The notes beneath the pieces are model-generated. The model was not told the DNA's origin and did no database searches. It saw nothing but the letters and a program-made list of their open reading frames with translations. Positions 10,490 to 24,109 of a DNA stretch of 64,000 nt are shown in pieces. Location of the stretch: positions 3,415,462 to 3,479,461 of the forward strand of contig CM030862.1 of assembly GCA_018105865.1 (NCBI GenBank). The letters are read 5' to 3'. Source of the DNA: Metaphire vulgaris. Lineage: Eukaryota; Annelida; Clitellata; Crassiclitellata; Megascolecidae. The position numbers and the translations under genes were made by a program. Position 1 is the first letter of the stretch, and each line of letters opens with the position of its first letter.

Positions 10490-10853
10490 ACTGCTGCTAA
10501 GATCACTACCAAGACTGCTGCTACTACTGCTACTACTACTACTACTGCTGCTGCTACACTGCACCTGCTACACTTGCTACTACTACAGCTACTGCTACTA
10601 CTGCAGCAGCTGCTGCTGCAACTGGCTACTGCTGCAGCAGCTGCTACACTGCTGCTGCTGCTACTGCTACCTGCTGTTGCTGTTACTGCTACTACTGCTA
10701 CCACTACTATTATTATTATTATTAGTGGTAGCAGTAGCAGCAGCAGTAAGCAGCAGTAGCAGTAGTAGTAGTATTTCGTCGTCGCCGTCGTCGTCATCAT
10801 CGTCGTCGTCGTCATCGTAGTAGTCGTCATCGTAGTAGTAGTAGTAATAATAA

Positions 10854-10888
<35 letters not shown>

Positions 10889-10912
10889 TCAACAGCAGCA
10901 GCAGCAAGAGCA
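10355..10912. repeat. Compound CTA/CTG/GTA/GTC trinucleotide tract
   Basis: Over 500 bp of nearly pure trinucleotide repeats (CTA, CTG, TTA, then inverted TAG, CAG, GTC). It starts about 30 bp after the donor of the preceding Ig exon. All reading frames here are repeat artefacts. Confidence 0.95.
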
Positions 10913-11001
10913 ACAGGAGTGTAATTATCCTAATGAACTTTCTTTTATATTTAATCTGTCTCTGTCTCTGTCTGGCTGTCTGTCTCTGTCTGTCTGTCTC
11001 T

Positions 11002-11016
11002 ATCTATCTATCAGTC

Positions 11017-11088
<72 letters not shown>
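11002..11088. repeat. (CTAT)n microsatellite
   Basis: Tetranucleotide CTAT array preceded by CTGT/CTCT runs. Confidence 0.95.
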
Positions 11089-11089
11089 A

Positions 11090-12520
11090 CGCATATTTCG
11101 TCCCTTCTTTCTCATTTCTGCGTTGTTATTCTTTCTTCCTCTTTTTCTCATTAAATATAAAAACGGAATAGACTGAACAGTAGTGGCGTGCTCAATGATT
11201 CGTCAAAATTAGCCGATAGATTTGGCCTTGGAAGGCCTACTTCCCCCTCCGCGAGGTCCAATGGTAGAAAGGCATTTCGATTCAAAATGAACAGGATCAG
11301 ATTCACATTATCCTATTCTTTCCAGTCGTTCGTTTCGTCTTCCAGTTTTCCACCCGATTGCATGATGGTCACTGATTGGAGACGAAGCGTCTCGTTATAC
11401 GACTGCGCATGCGCTGCGCCGACTCATGAATATTCATCGTGCCGAAGACCCGCGATGAATCCGAACAATGGTCTCTAATTCTAACGAAATAAAGCGAACC
11501 GCTCGTCTGCGAAGGTCCCTCTCCCCTCCTCCTCCTCCTCCTCCTCCTTCTCCTCCTCCTCCTAATCCGAGGCCATCTGCGTGACCTTGAAACGTCCTTG
11601 GAAGGTCAAGGAGGCGTGTCCCACTGGGTCGACTGGATGACCAGTCTAGTGTTCGGCTTAATTAACAACTGACCTCGAAGGCCGGTCACGTGATGCGAAT
11701 GACGATGAGACGCAAGAAATGCCAGAGTCGATCAATGGGGGGAGGGAGGGTTAGAATGTCACATTAACATTCATACGCGAATTAAATCTTTCCCTCTTCT
11801 GCGAAAATCACATCATGATGCTACTATGCCAGTGGGTCTGAAAGTTGACGATTCTAATTCGAGTTTGTAGGCGTTTTTAATGAAAACCCGATAAGACAGG
11901 GAAAAGACAAAGCTGTTGCGAACATTGCAAAATTACGAAGAAGATGCTGAATCTAGAGCTTTAAGAGAATCACCACAAGTAAATTATATAGATCTATTAC
12001 TCTGAAGCACCATTTTAAGCATAGGGCAAGACGCTAAGCAACATCATCATCATCATCATCACCATCATCATATCGCGATTCAGTGGTTGCACAGAGGTTG
12101 TCACACAGACTAAATCCAACCTAAACCAATGTTTATTCTAGACCTTTTCTGGGGGGAATTCCCCCCTCAAAGTTTGAAATCCCCCTCCCAAATTTTGACA
12201 TTTTGGCAAATAGTATGACCTCCCCAATGTATGCCCCCCCCCTCCAAAAATATGTTATACTCTCCCAGTGTCTAGGTGGTTAGAATAAACACTGAACCTA
12301 AACACTCTAAACCAGAGCTACTCAACAAACAGGCGGTTCGCGGTCCAAAATGCGTACCGTGGATGCTATCGGAACGGACCGTGGCAAGGTCCAAAAAATG
12401 TCATGTTTAGCGAATTATTTCTAAAAAATTTCATGCATCGCACTGAAATGATTTTTGTTGCTGCAAATGCTATGAAAAAAAATTAATTTTACGTAAAACA
12501 CTGCACAGTCGAAGCGGTAC
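11090..12520. other. Intronic/intergenic stretch
   Basis: No exon is recognised. At 11400-11450 there is a GC-rich patch with TGCGCATGCGC, matching the NRF1 consensus core, and a palindromic ATGAATATTCAT, so a weak promoter or enhancer candidate. A CTC-rich tract is at 11517-11563, a CAT tract at 12042-12069 and a short MITE (TTTATTCTAG ends) at 12127-12292. Confidence 0.4.
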
Positions 12521-12678
12521 AGCTAATTAATTTATGTTTATTGTAGTGTTGCATTTAAGTTAAAAGCTACGCTGTTTTTTGCTCGTCAACAAAAATTAAC
12601 TCGAACCTTTTGGTTTGGACTGACTACAGACTACAGTCGTGTCTCGGTACAAATTTCGTGACCGCCTCAAACAATTTG

Positions 12679-12680
<2 letters not shown>

Positions 12681-12772
<92 letters not shown>
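12681..12772. repeat. (ATT)n microsatellite, copy 2
   Basis: About 30 ATT units, against about 24 in the matching tract at 204-278. Confidence 0.95.
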
Positions 12773-12773
<1 letters not shown>

Positions 12774-12819
12774 GAGCATTTCTAGAGCGCAAATAATCGC
12801 AAAGCAGCAAATGCGCTAG

Positions 12820-13214
12820 GCAGTGTTTAATCTAGACTCCTGGACTCCGGGGGCGAAAGTGAAAAATCCGGGGGGGGGGGGGAATTGACAAAGCCGGGGG
12901 AATTCTGCTAGGGAGCTGCTGTTAGTACATGTAGTATGCCAAGTAGAATTGGCTAAAAGCTAAAAGCTACAAGCTAAAAAGGTCATCACCTGTAGCTGAA
13001 CTCTCTATACCTTCTTAAACCTATTTTGGCGCCCCCTCAGCTCGGAGCCCAGGTACATCTGTACCCCCTGCCCACTAGATCCGCCTCTGTCACTGAATTT
13101 ATGACTAAGTAAGTAAGTCAAATTCCCCCCCCCCCCCATTCCGGGGGGAATTTGAAATTTCCGGAGGGGGAAAGGACATTTTCTCCCTCCGGAAACGGCC
13201 TAGATTAAACACTG
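12820..13214. mobile_element. MITE copy 2 with a copy-specific insertion
   Basis: Same termini as 328-518 (CAGTGTTTAATCTAGAC / GCCTAGATTAAACACTG), but interrupted at about 12945-13130 by a retroelement 3' end with an AAGTAAGTAAGT tail that copy 1 lacks. The inserted sequence resembles 985-1150 and 13690-13835. Confidence 0.75.
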
Positions 13215-13300
13215 GCGCTAGGTAATGCGTAATGCGTAGCCCTGCTCTAAACCCTGTTATTTACACGCGTAATATTTTACGCCGTGGCTTCTGTTTACAG

Positions 13301-13476
13301 ATCGTCCTGTCATCACCTGTTCCAATGTAACTGCTTCCATCGGTGATAAAAATGTCCACCTGAAGTGCGAGGTGAAGGCGCGCCCGGGACTGACGTCTCT
13401 CTTCTGGACAGTCGACGGGAACGGGACGACGGTGGTCGAGGGGAAGGTCATCGACCAGTATTGGACCCTGGTCATG
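13301..13476 (+). CDS. Ig-superfamily exon (first half of Ig domain), copy 2
   Basis: Same exon as 604-782, with acceptor TTTACAG and donor GTAACT. It enters in phase 1, which fits the exon ending at 10328, and encodes RPVITCSN, HLKCEV and LFWTVDG. It leaves in phase 0 after ATG. The next exon in this assembly (20408) needs phase 1, and no second-half Ig exon lies in between, so as assembled this domain is incomplete. Differences from copy 1 are four synonymous codons plus the final codons. Confidence 0.8.
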
Positions 13477-14002
13477 GTAACTCCGCTCTCTCCTTAATTC
13501 CTTCTAAACGCTAAGACAATCTCGATATGTAACAGGCGTTCACTGAACAGGGGCGGAGCTAGGGTGTCCGGCACCAGGGGACAAAACATACTGATGGCGC
13601 CACCTGAACTTGACGAAAACCCTAAGAAGCCAAAAAAGGACGCCGCTCTGTCCAGTTTGGCGCCTTTTCGTTCAACTTCGCAAATACCCTTGACAAGCTA
13701 AAAAGGTCATCACCTGTAGTGAACTCCCTATACCTTCTTAAACCAATTTTGGCGCCCCCTCAGCTCGGAGCCCAGGTACATCTGCACCCCCTGCCCTCTA
13801 GATCCGCCTTTGTTAAGGAATTTATGGCTAAGTAAGTAAGTAAATTTTCGTTAATTTATATAGCTCTTTGAAAAGTAGTACAGTAGTGGCTGCTTATTCT
13901 AATACTCTGGATTGACAAGATACAGTTTCCTCGGTTATAGCATATCGCAATGTGCGGTCCCGTGTAGTGCGCTACCGTTTTGCATGGTATCGGATAGGGT
14001 AT

Positions 14003-14310
14003 CCGGACGTTTCATCTCAGGACGTTTCATTTTAGGACGATTCATCTCAAGGACTATTCATCTCAAGGACTATTCAACTCAGAACGTTGCATCAGGAGGA
14101 CTATTCATCTCGGATAAAATTATAAGGGTTAGGGTTAGGGTAAGGGTTTGGGTTAGGGTAAGGGTTAGGGGAAGAGTTAGGGTGATGAATAGTCCTCCTG
14201 ATGTAACGTCCTAGGATGAATAGTCTTCCTGATGAAACGTCCTGAGATGAATAGTCCTTGAGATGAGTCGTCCGCGTTGAATCGTCCCGAGATGAAACGT
14301 GCTGAATTCA
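14003..14310. repeat. Foldback element with TTAGGG-like core, copy 2
   Basis: Same structure as 1305-1620: inverted arms with GGACTATTCATCTC / GATGAATAGTCC motifs around a degenerate TTAGGG array at about 14125-14185. Confidence 0.8.
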
Positions 14311-14320
14311 TCGGATAGAA

Positions 14321-15385
14321 CAGTGTTTCCCAAACTGGGTCGCGGGGCTCAGTCTAGTTGGTCGCGGGGTAGAGGGAAATTAGATTCTAGAGTGCCCTTT
14401 TCTAACCAATACCACAATAGCTTGAAAGTTGCAAGCAGACTTAGGCTTTAAGAAATTTATATGCCCAGTGGCGTAGCCAGAATTTCCGGAAGGGGGTTTT
14501 GTTTTCGGTCACGACCAACTTTCGAAAAATCTTGACGAGTCTAAAAAGTTCATCCTCGTTGTTCCCCTTTTACTTTTTCCCTTTTACCCTTTCAGCTGAG
14601 CTGATAAACAAAATAAGAAGGTCGTCGCCTTACATCTTTACAATCTGTAGCGTTTAAAAATTATTTTGGATCGGCAGCCAAGAGGGGGGATTGACCGAAA
14701 AACCGCGTACGAAAAAAATTTTCGTCGCCGTCCAAGAGGATTTCAACCCCCAAAACCCCCTTGGCTACGCCACTCTATATGCCTGCAATCCTCCATACAT
14801 AGCTTATATTAAAATGATTAGTGTTTTATGCAATTTTAGTTGACAATAAGTTTGCAGGGTCACGGCATGTTACAAAGTCGCTGACGTGAGTCGCACAGTT
14901 CCAAAAAGTTTGGGAAACCCTGGCCTATAGGCCTAGTACTTTTTAAAAATTAATCTTATTTCGCAATAACGCAAGGAAAGCGTATTCCGACCATTTTGCT
15001 CTGAAACTCCAATAACAATAGGGAGGCTCAAAACTACTAATAATATGGAACATTTCCATTGATTCAGTCTAGCGGTTAAGCGACTTTGCCTTACTCATAA
15101 GATTTTTAAGACGCGTAAAAAAGGTATTGTACTGGCAAAATTTTTAAAATTATAATTTTCAATATCAATTTCTCTAATTTTGTCTTATTTGGCAAAAATA
15201 TGAATAAAATTCTGCTAAATATATTTGCCATATTTTCATTCAAACTGAATCATAGTTTTTGTTTTTGCCATTTATTCAAAACTCAGAAGATTCATTTCAA
15301 TCAACGTTCGTTAGATGGCTTAATGCATTTTTCATATTAAGGCCTACAAGCTATTATGAAGGAAGGGAAAACCTAGAATAGAACG
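14321..15385. mobile_element. hAT-like element, copy 2, with nested MITE
   Basis: Starts CAGTGTTTCCCAAACTGGG and continues through GTTTGGGAAACCCTGG (about 14908-14923) into the common inner sequence TTCCGACCATTTTGCTCTGA. It is interrupted at 14467-14773 by the CAGTGGCGTAGCC MITE. The right end is missing, probably removed by the neighbouring element. Confidence 0.65.
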
Positions 15386-15395
15386 TACCTCCAAT

Positions 15396-16927
<1,532 letters not shown>

Positions 16928-17234
16928 CCTCCGATAAAACGCACTCAATTTTCCAGACCCGATAAGCACGTTATAACGAAGTTCTACAGTATATGGTCAA
17001 CTATCTGGTCAATCCAAATTATTAAGCAGATATACAGTATATCCATTGGTGTGTGTGTGTGTGTGTGTGTTTAGGATCGTTCTGATGGATTAATGGAAAC
17101 GCATCTATTTATGCGTGAGACTAACTCGCTCAGTTTCCGCAAGTATACCATCCATGCTGAGAACGCCATAGCTGCATCTGCAGAGGCAGTCTGGCTACTA
17201 CAGAGTGAGTCTACTGGTGAACGTAATGTATTAA

Positions 17235-17630
17235 GGGGCTGTCCATTAATTACATCAACAATTTAGGGGAAGGGGGTTTGAAAAAGTTTGACAGTTGTTG
17301 ACAGGGGGGAGGGGTCAAGAGAAGTTGACGTCAACAATTTCACTTTTTACAAATAATCAAAAATAGGAAATTTCATGGAATACTACTTATTACAGTGGAA
17401 AAAAGCATGACAAAAAAGGTCATCACCAAAACATTTTGACATTCGATGAGCAAAAGAGGGAAAAATGGTCATCGCCACAAAAATAATAACCTTGTCACTG
17501 AGACCTGTCATTGATCTGGGGAGGGGGGGGGTCAAAAGTTTTTTACGTAATTATGGGGGGGGTTAAGTGAAAGTTGACAGTTGTTGACAAAATTGCCCAA
17601 AAATTGTTGACATAATTAATGGACAGCCCC
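17235..17630. mobile_element. Harbinger-like MITE GGGGCTGTCC, copy 2
   Basis: Best-preserved copy: 396 bp, termini GGGGCTGTCCATTAATTAC and TAATTAATGGACAGCCCC, exact TAA on both sides (17232-17234 and 17631-17633). Non-coding. Confidence 0.85.
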
Positions 17631-18158
17631 TAATTTAAACTTTTGTCGAAAGTTGTATATGTATTCCTAATCAGTGCACAATATACCACCATCGACCTTT
17701 TCTTACCGCCTCGTAACTTCGCCTTCCCATTGCAACTCAGCTCCAGACTAACTTTCGCTGTCAGGCTGGAAAAAGGCTAGGGTTTCTAGAAACAAAATTT
17801 AGGTTTGTAGATTTTTAGGTTTTAATTCTGACAGGTCAACACCCACAAACCCTTCTTTACATACATCTCAAGTTGTCGCATATGTCTTATGTGTGCGTTG
17901 TGTTTGTTCAGTCTTTATTCTAGGCCTGCTTTTTTTTGGGGGGGGGGAATTCCCCCTTCCAAAGTTTTAAAATTCCCCACCCCCAAAATTTGTATGTGTT
18001 GGCTTGGAGGATGGAAATCCCCCCCCCAAAAAAAGCGTGGAGAGACAAATCTTGTCCTCCAAACATTTCAAACTCCACCCCAAATTCCAAGGTGGCTAGA
18101 ATAAGGTGTTTGTTTATAGACGCGTCTGTATCAAAGACGATGGGCGTCTATATATGAG

Positions 18159-18352
<194 letters not shown>

Positions 18353-18902
18353 GCTCCTCCTTTCTCAACCAGGGCTTGCCACCGGCTGTCTTATGCTGCG
18401 CGCAGAGAGTAAAAAGTTGAAAAACAGTTTTAAAAATGAGGTGTTTAATTTTTCGACTTGAAAAACTGAAAATCTAGAGGTTTAAACTCACATCTTCCAG
18501 CCCTGCTATTAGGAAACGTATAATGTCCGGCTACTCTATATCAGCTATTCCTGATACAAACATGCTATTCGTGTCGACTGTTGCTCATCGAATTCTCTCT
18601 TACGCATTTGCAATGTGGACATCAGCAAATCCTTCTTAAAAGTTTATTTCGAATAAACGGACGTCTTGGGAACCTATTTTGTGCAAATATATGCTTAATT
18701 GTTTTAAAACTGCTTAAAGGAGGGGCTCCACTAGGGGTTAAAACGCGCATCGACACCCCGATTGCAACAATCCTGTCGTTTGCCATCTATATGGCCTACA
18801 ATAGGCGTGACTACTCTTTATCCTCAGATCCTCTTGCGCATTGTCCGGGGAAAATGCAACGAACTAGTTCGGGAATATATCCGCGGAACATGTCCCATAG
18901 TG

Positions 18903-20354
18903 CAGGGTTTCCCAAACATTTTGGAATTGCGATCCATTTCAGCAGTTTTGTAACGTTCCGCTAGCCTAATAATAGCATGTAATATAAAACAATGCATTAG
19001 GCCATCTGGCGAACGTTATTTGTAAAGAATCTTCTGAGTTTTGAGTAAAATGCAAAACAAAAGCTCTGATTCAATTCGAATGAAAATGTGGCAAATATAT
19101 TGGGCAGAATTATTTATATTTTCACCAAAAATATGACAAGAGGAGAGAATTTGATATAAAAACTACAGTACTTGAAAATTATTTTATTAAATTTGTCAGC
19201 AACATACCTTTATTACGTGTCTGAAAAATCCTATGAGTAAGGCAAAATCGCTTAACCGCCAGGTCTCACCCTCACTCTTAAAAGAGATTCCCTATTTTTA
19301 GTGGAGTTTCAGAGCAAAATGGTCGGAACACGCTTTCCCAGCGTTAGTGCGAAATAAGATTAACTGTAAAAGTGCTATAGGCCAGGGTTTCGCAAATCTT
19401 AACATACCGTGACCCTGCAAACTTATTGTGGACTAAAATTGGATAAAAATGTCATAAAACACTAATCATTTCAATTTAAGCTGTGCATGGAAGTTTGCAG
19501 GCATATAAATTTCTTAAGACCTAAGTGTACTTGCACTCTCAAGGCTTGTGACATTGTGTGGTATTTACTTTGACAGCAACTTGACCTTCAAAGAGCATTT
19601 TGCTAGAATCTCTCGATCCTGCTATTACCAACTTAGGCAAATAGGAGTTATTCGTTCTTCACTTTCTCTGTCTGCAGCCAAATCTCTGGTTCATGCTTTT
19701 GCTGCTAGTAGACTAGACTATTGCAATTCTCTTTGTCTTGGTCTGTCCAAAAGCCTACTCTCCAATCTGCAATCTGTCCTCAATATGCTGCGGCTCGTCT
19801 TGTGACTGAAGTGCCTCGCTACTCTAGTCTCTAGCATCTCAGATTTTATGCTTAACACTCTCCACTGGCTTCCAATTTCTGACCGCATTAAATTCAAGCA
19901 AGTAGTTATTATTTCTGCAGCACTTCGAGGTCAGACCCCGTCTTACATTACTGAGCTTTTCAAATCACCCTCTTACACTGCACATCGCCTGCTCCGCTCC
20001 ACTGATCGGAAGAACGTCTATGTCCCCAGATCACGCACTGCTCTTACTCAGCGTCGAGCTTTTGCAGTGACTGGACACTCCCTCTGGAATGCCTTGAACC
20101 CATCCATTCTGGAATCACTTCTTACTCCATCGCTCTGTTCAATGCAAAAGCCAAAGTCCCACTACGTTATCACGCGACTCCAATGCCAGGAACGCCTCTG
20201 AGTAGAAATATGAGAGGCGCTATACAAATGCTACATTACATTACATTGGTTAGAAAATGACACTTTTGAATCTAGTTTCGCGCTACCCCGCGATCCACTA
20301 GACTGAGCCCTGCGACCCACTTTTGGGTCGTGACCCACAGTTTGGGAAACACTG
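18903..20354. mobile_element. hAT-like element, inverted orientation, copy 2, with LINE inside
   Basis: Starts CAGGGTTTCCCAAAC and ends GTTTGGGAAACACTG, the inverse of the 14321/33706 type. Flanks CCATAGTG and CCCTATAG are only loosely alike. A CR1-type LINE fragment (19545-20255) is inserted within it. Confidence 0.72.
19545..20255 (+). mobile_element. 5'-truncated CR1-type LINE fragment, copy 2
   Basis: Two open stretches (19548-19805 and 19848-20201) encode the end of a CR1/L2-type RT: GIYFDSNLTFKEH, SLSAAKSLVHAFAASRLDYC, then LHWLPISDRIKFK and HSLWNALNPS. They are separated by one in-frame stop. The 3' end is GGCGCTATACAAATGC with an ACATT tail. The catalytic YADD region is absent. Confidence 0.8.
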
Positions 20355-20407
20355 CCCTATAGTGGAACCGCAGATTATATAATATACGGGATCTGTTTTC
20401 CTTGCAG

Positions 20408-20823
20408 AAGTCTATTCTTCGGCGTCTGGACTTCCGGTTGGCGGAGAGTTGTTGATCAAATCCAGAACTCTTCTCAACTCATCCGGTAGTCGTCGTCATC
20501 ATCACAATCACCACAACAACCATCATCATCGCCATCACCTTCATGACTCGGAAGAGAACAACCCAAGATACGTCATCTTCTCATCCTCTCTCAAACCCTC
20601 CGCCTCCTCCTCCTCTTCCTCATCCTCCATTTCCTTCCCATCGCCGTCAATAACGCTATCTCTCCTGTTTTATTGTTTTGCCGTCGCTGCTGTGACTTTC
20701 CTTTGGCGCGGACAAATTTTCAATAAAGCTCCGTGGTCCGTTGATGATTTTTGCATGAAAATGATTTTTTCTTTAGCGTTCCTTTTAAAATTTTCAACAG
20801 AACGAGAACCCTCGTCGTTCTGA
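20408..20823 (+). CDS. Terminal exon of the Ig gene: His-rich stalk and transmembrane segment
   Basis: Acceptor TTTTCCTTGCAG. The open frame needs an incoming phase 1, as supplied by the exon ending at 8735. It reads VYSSASGLPVGGELL, then a His/Asn run (HHHNHHNNHHHRHH), a Ser-rich stretch and a hydrophobic segment ITLSLLFYCFAVAAVTFLW, followed by Arg and a tail of about 45 residues to TGA at 20821. This suggests a type I membrane protein with juxtamembrane stalk. The segment could alternatively be part of a GPI-anchor signal, but the long tail argues against that. The final exon is chosen on hydrophobicity and the in-frame stop. Confidence 0.68.
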
Positions 20824-21640
20824 AGACGTTCTCTGCCAGTAACCGCACCGTGATGTCGTATTCAATTTTTAACGAATTCTTGTGAAGTGAAGACAATTTT
20901 CTGTTAATGAAAACATTCTACATCATTAGAGATATCAAATTTAATTCGTAAATTCGTCTTAAGAAAAAAAAAAAAAAAGGCCTGTGCTCCATGTTTGGGT
21001 GCCCTCCCCCCAAAACTTTATTCACAATCCGAGATTCGAGATTGTCAGGTTATGGTTGCCATACTGTACATTTGCGGCATACTTACCATGTACAGTATTT
21101 GGCTGCAGTTTTATATTACAACATTAAAAGTTAAAACGATGTATCTATGTCTTTGAGAAATCGCATCGGGACGTCAATGTCTTAATTAAGACGGGTTTGC
21201 CTCCATAATTTGTTATTCTCAATCCAGTTAGGGTAGACTAGACCTTTAAGAGAGTTTTTGTTAAAAAATTCTATCTGTCCATTATTTTGAGGGCCCTTTT
21301 TTAAGCAGAGGCCAGGGTCAAGTGACGCTCTCAACCTCTCTGGCCCCTCTACTAGGCCTGATGGTAGGCCCTAGTAGTATTAGTGGTAGTAGTACAATGT
21401 AGTAGTAGTAGAAATAATGATAATAATAATATTAATAATAGGCCCTATTAATAGTAGTCAGAATCGTAGCCAGGAATGGGAGAGATGTAATGTGATTTGC
21501 GGGGTGTATATAAATCTTTAAAAACATTGAAAATCTTATAAACACATTAAAAACTTTAAGGTAGCCTGATTTTGGGGGTATATAAACTATATATACCGAT
21601 ATACCCTCCGTCGCTACGCCCCTGGTAGTGGCAATAGTAG
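20824..21640. other. 3' flank and MITE debris
   Basis: A poly-A run at about 20964-20978 lies in the presumed 3' untranslated or flanking region. A MITE relative occupies about 21468-21624 (CGTAGCCAGGAATGG ... GTCGCTACGCCCCTGG). No exon is seen. Confidence 0.4.
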
Positions 21641-21643
21641 GCC

Positions 21644-21721
<78 letters not shown>

Positions 21722-21727
21722 AAGTAG

Positions 21728-21820
<93 letters not shown>
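21641..21820. repeat. (TAG)n then (AAT)n compound microsatellite
   Basis: About 27 TAG units followed by about 30 AAT units. Confidence 0.95.
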
Positions 21821-21821
<1 letters not shown>

Positions 21822-21944
21822 TAGAAAGATGCGCGCTTCGCTCGCGTGCAGGACGCGTGCAAGATAATACTAATATCTATCCACATCGCGCAATGCGAAG
21901 CACGCTCGCTTCTCTTCGGTCGAGGCAACGAATATTCCAGAACG

Positions 21945-22125
21945 ACTAATCAGAACGCTCACCCAGCCAACCAATCAGAACGCTTGAAGGTAACCAATGA
22001 GAACATCACACAGCCAACCAATCAGAACGCTGTGTAGCCAAGCAATCAGAACGCTCGACGGCTTGAAGGTAACCAATCAGAACGCTCACACAGCCAACCA
22101 ATGAGAACGCTTGAAGGTAACAGAC
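21945..22125 (+). repeat. Array of CCAATCAGAACGCT motifs
   Basis: Seven diverged repeats of CCAATCAGAACGCT, alternating with CACACAGCCAA and TTGAAGGTAA linkers, between 21945 and 22112. The core matches the CCAAT box, but no adjacent gene start is recognised. Confidence 0.8.
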
Positions 22126-22152
22126 CTACAGAGGAAGGATTTTATTATTATA

Positions 22153-22153
22153 G

Positions 22154-22227
<74 letters not shown>
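22153..22227. repeat. (AAT)n microsatellite
   Basis: About 25 AAT units. Confidence 0.95.
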
Positions 22228-22228
<1 letters not shown>

Positions 22229-22229
22229 C

Positions 22230-22850
22230 AGTGGTTCTCACACAGATCAGATCCCCTGAACCACTCTAAACCCCGTTATTTATTTATTTATTTATTTGTA
22301 ACTTAAACCTATATCGCCATAATTTAAAAATCGAAATCGAAAAATCAGAGTCGCCATGTTTGTTTACAAACACAAAAAGTCATCAGAGGTGGCGCTGACG
22401 CCGGACAATTTTGAAAACGCCACGTGACCAATCTGTCAATCAAATGGTGCACAGTCACCTAATGCATATTCATTAGGCGCTGTCTAAACAGTCAATAAAC
22501 GCACGCAGTCGAAACCTGGCCTACCTGTGCGCATCTCTGACAGCACAGGTGTGTCTACAGGTGGACGAACAGCTTGGCGTTTCGCTTACCACATACAGGT
22601 ATTCGTGGATTACAAATCTTGTTCAAGGCGACATCCAGGTACACAAGTTTTGCTTTTAATATTCAATAAGTAACGCGATCAGTACTAATAACACGGACAC
22701 AGACTCACGACCTGTTTTACCTGTGGATTTATTTAGAGCCGTTATTTGACTTGGTTCTACCGACCCGGCTATTAATAGATATAGGTTATGAAAGCACGGA
22801 CATTTCTTCTGTAATATAATATCCTCAGTATAGTGACTTTAGTTTAATTA
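22230..22850 (+). promoter_or_regulatory. Possible promoter-like single-copy patch
   Basis: A repeat-poor stretch with clustered sites: CACGTGACCAAT (E-box plus CCAAT) near 22421, an octamer-like ATGCATATTCATTAG near 22463, and CACCTG/CAGGTG E-boxes near 22550-22560. A good donor (GACATCCAG|GTACAC) lies at about 22639. It could be a 5' exon of a rightward gene, such as the one ending at 28.9 kb, but nothing proves it. Confidence 0.25.
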
Positions 22851-23224
22851 GAATTCAGTTTAAATCGTCCGAATCGAACCCCCTGGTGGCAGAATTCCAG
22901 TCGGAATTTCTGGAGACTGGAAGCCACAGGAATTTATTATAGACATGACGCATGCATGCCTGCTTAGAAAGTAGCCTCGTTCCAGTTTGCGTGGGTTTGG
23001 AAGCTTCTAAACCCTCTGTGGGGTGGCAGATCTTGGGGTTGTATCCGCGGCCTCCCCCCCAGAGATCGAAAAATGATGGAATCTTTGCCGAATCCATTGA
23101 CTTAAGCTTGGACGAAAAAATTGGAGACCCAAGGCCCATGCCTTCCCCTTCCTTACGGTAGTCTGTCAAAATGTGGGGGAGCGTGAACCTAGATTTGATG
23201 CCCATGTACGAAACTCCTTCTCTT

Positions 23225-23226
<2 letters not shown>

Positions 23227-23271
<45 letters not shown>
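23227..23271. repeat. (AAT)n microsatellite
   Basis: About 15 AAT units. Confidence 0.95.
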
Positions 23272-23519
23272 TTTGAAATATCTCCAATTGCTCTATTCCA
23301 TCAGTGGCGGCCTAAATAGAGGGGATATTGGCAGTGACTTTGGACCCTGACGGTTGGCAGCGTGGACCGGAGCCGAGAACGTGCCCTTGAGCGAACTGTC
23401 AATTGGCCGCAAAAGTGACCTTTGATTGTCATTGTCAGCGAACGAAGACTGACTGTGTGCCACTGGAGGAGGGACATTTAATTTTTATAATGGGCCAAAT
23501 TTGTGTAAGACCGGTGCTC

Positions 23520-23743
23520 AGCGACGGCTCCACATTGGGGTCCCGGTGGGGGGGGGGGTGGGGGGATCCGTGCCCCTTTATTGAATTCCTGGTCCTTCCA
23601 GTGACCGGCCTGTTCGGACCCTATACTTACTACTACATACCTAGTATACTACATGCCTAGCAGCAAATAGTTGGCTCCCCATGCTTGGAAGTTTCCACAC
23701 TAGCGGGGTCCCCCACTTGCCAAATCCTGGAGCCGCCACTGCC
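23520..23743. mobile_element. MITE with GCGGCTCCA termini
   Basis: Left part CAGCGACGGCTCCACATTGG, right end GGAGCCGCCACTG. The interior shares CCTGGTCC, GGACCCTATA and CATGCTTGGAAG with the element at 29179-29371. Confidence 0.65.
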
Positions 23744-23803
23744 GTTGCCCGAGGGCCAGGTGTTTTTGAAATCGGTAAGTCACTGTGAGAAAAGATGCAA
23801 CTA

Positions 23804-24065
23804 GGGGCTGTCCATTAATTTCGACAACAATTTAGAGGGAGGGGTTTGAAAAAGTTTGACAGTTGTTGACAGGGGGAGGGCGGGCGGTCAAGAAAAGTTG
23901 ACGTCAACAATTTCACTTTCTAAAAATAATCAAAAGCTATGAAATTTCATGGAATACTACTTATTACAATGGAAAAAAGCATGGCAAAAATGGTCATCAC
24001 CACCACATTTTGACACTCGATGAGCAAAACAGAGGAAAATGGTCATCACTGCAAAAATAATAACC

Positions 24066-24109
<44 letters not shown>

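Noticed and set aside
10313..10830. Poly-Ser, poly-Leu and poly-Ala reading frames
   Set aside because: Translations of the CTA/CTG tract; open in several frames on both strands.
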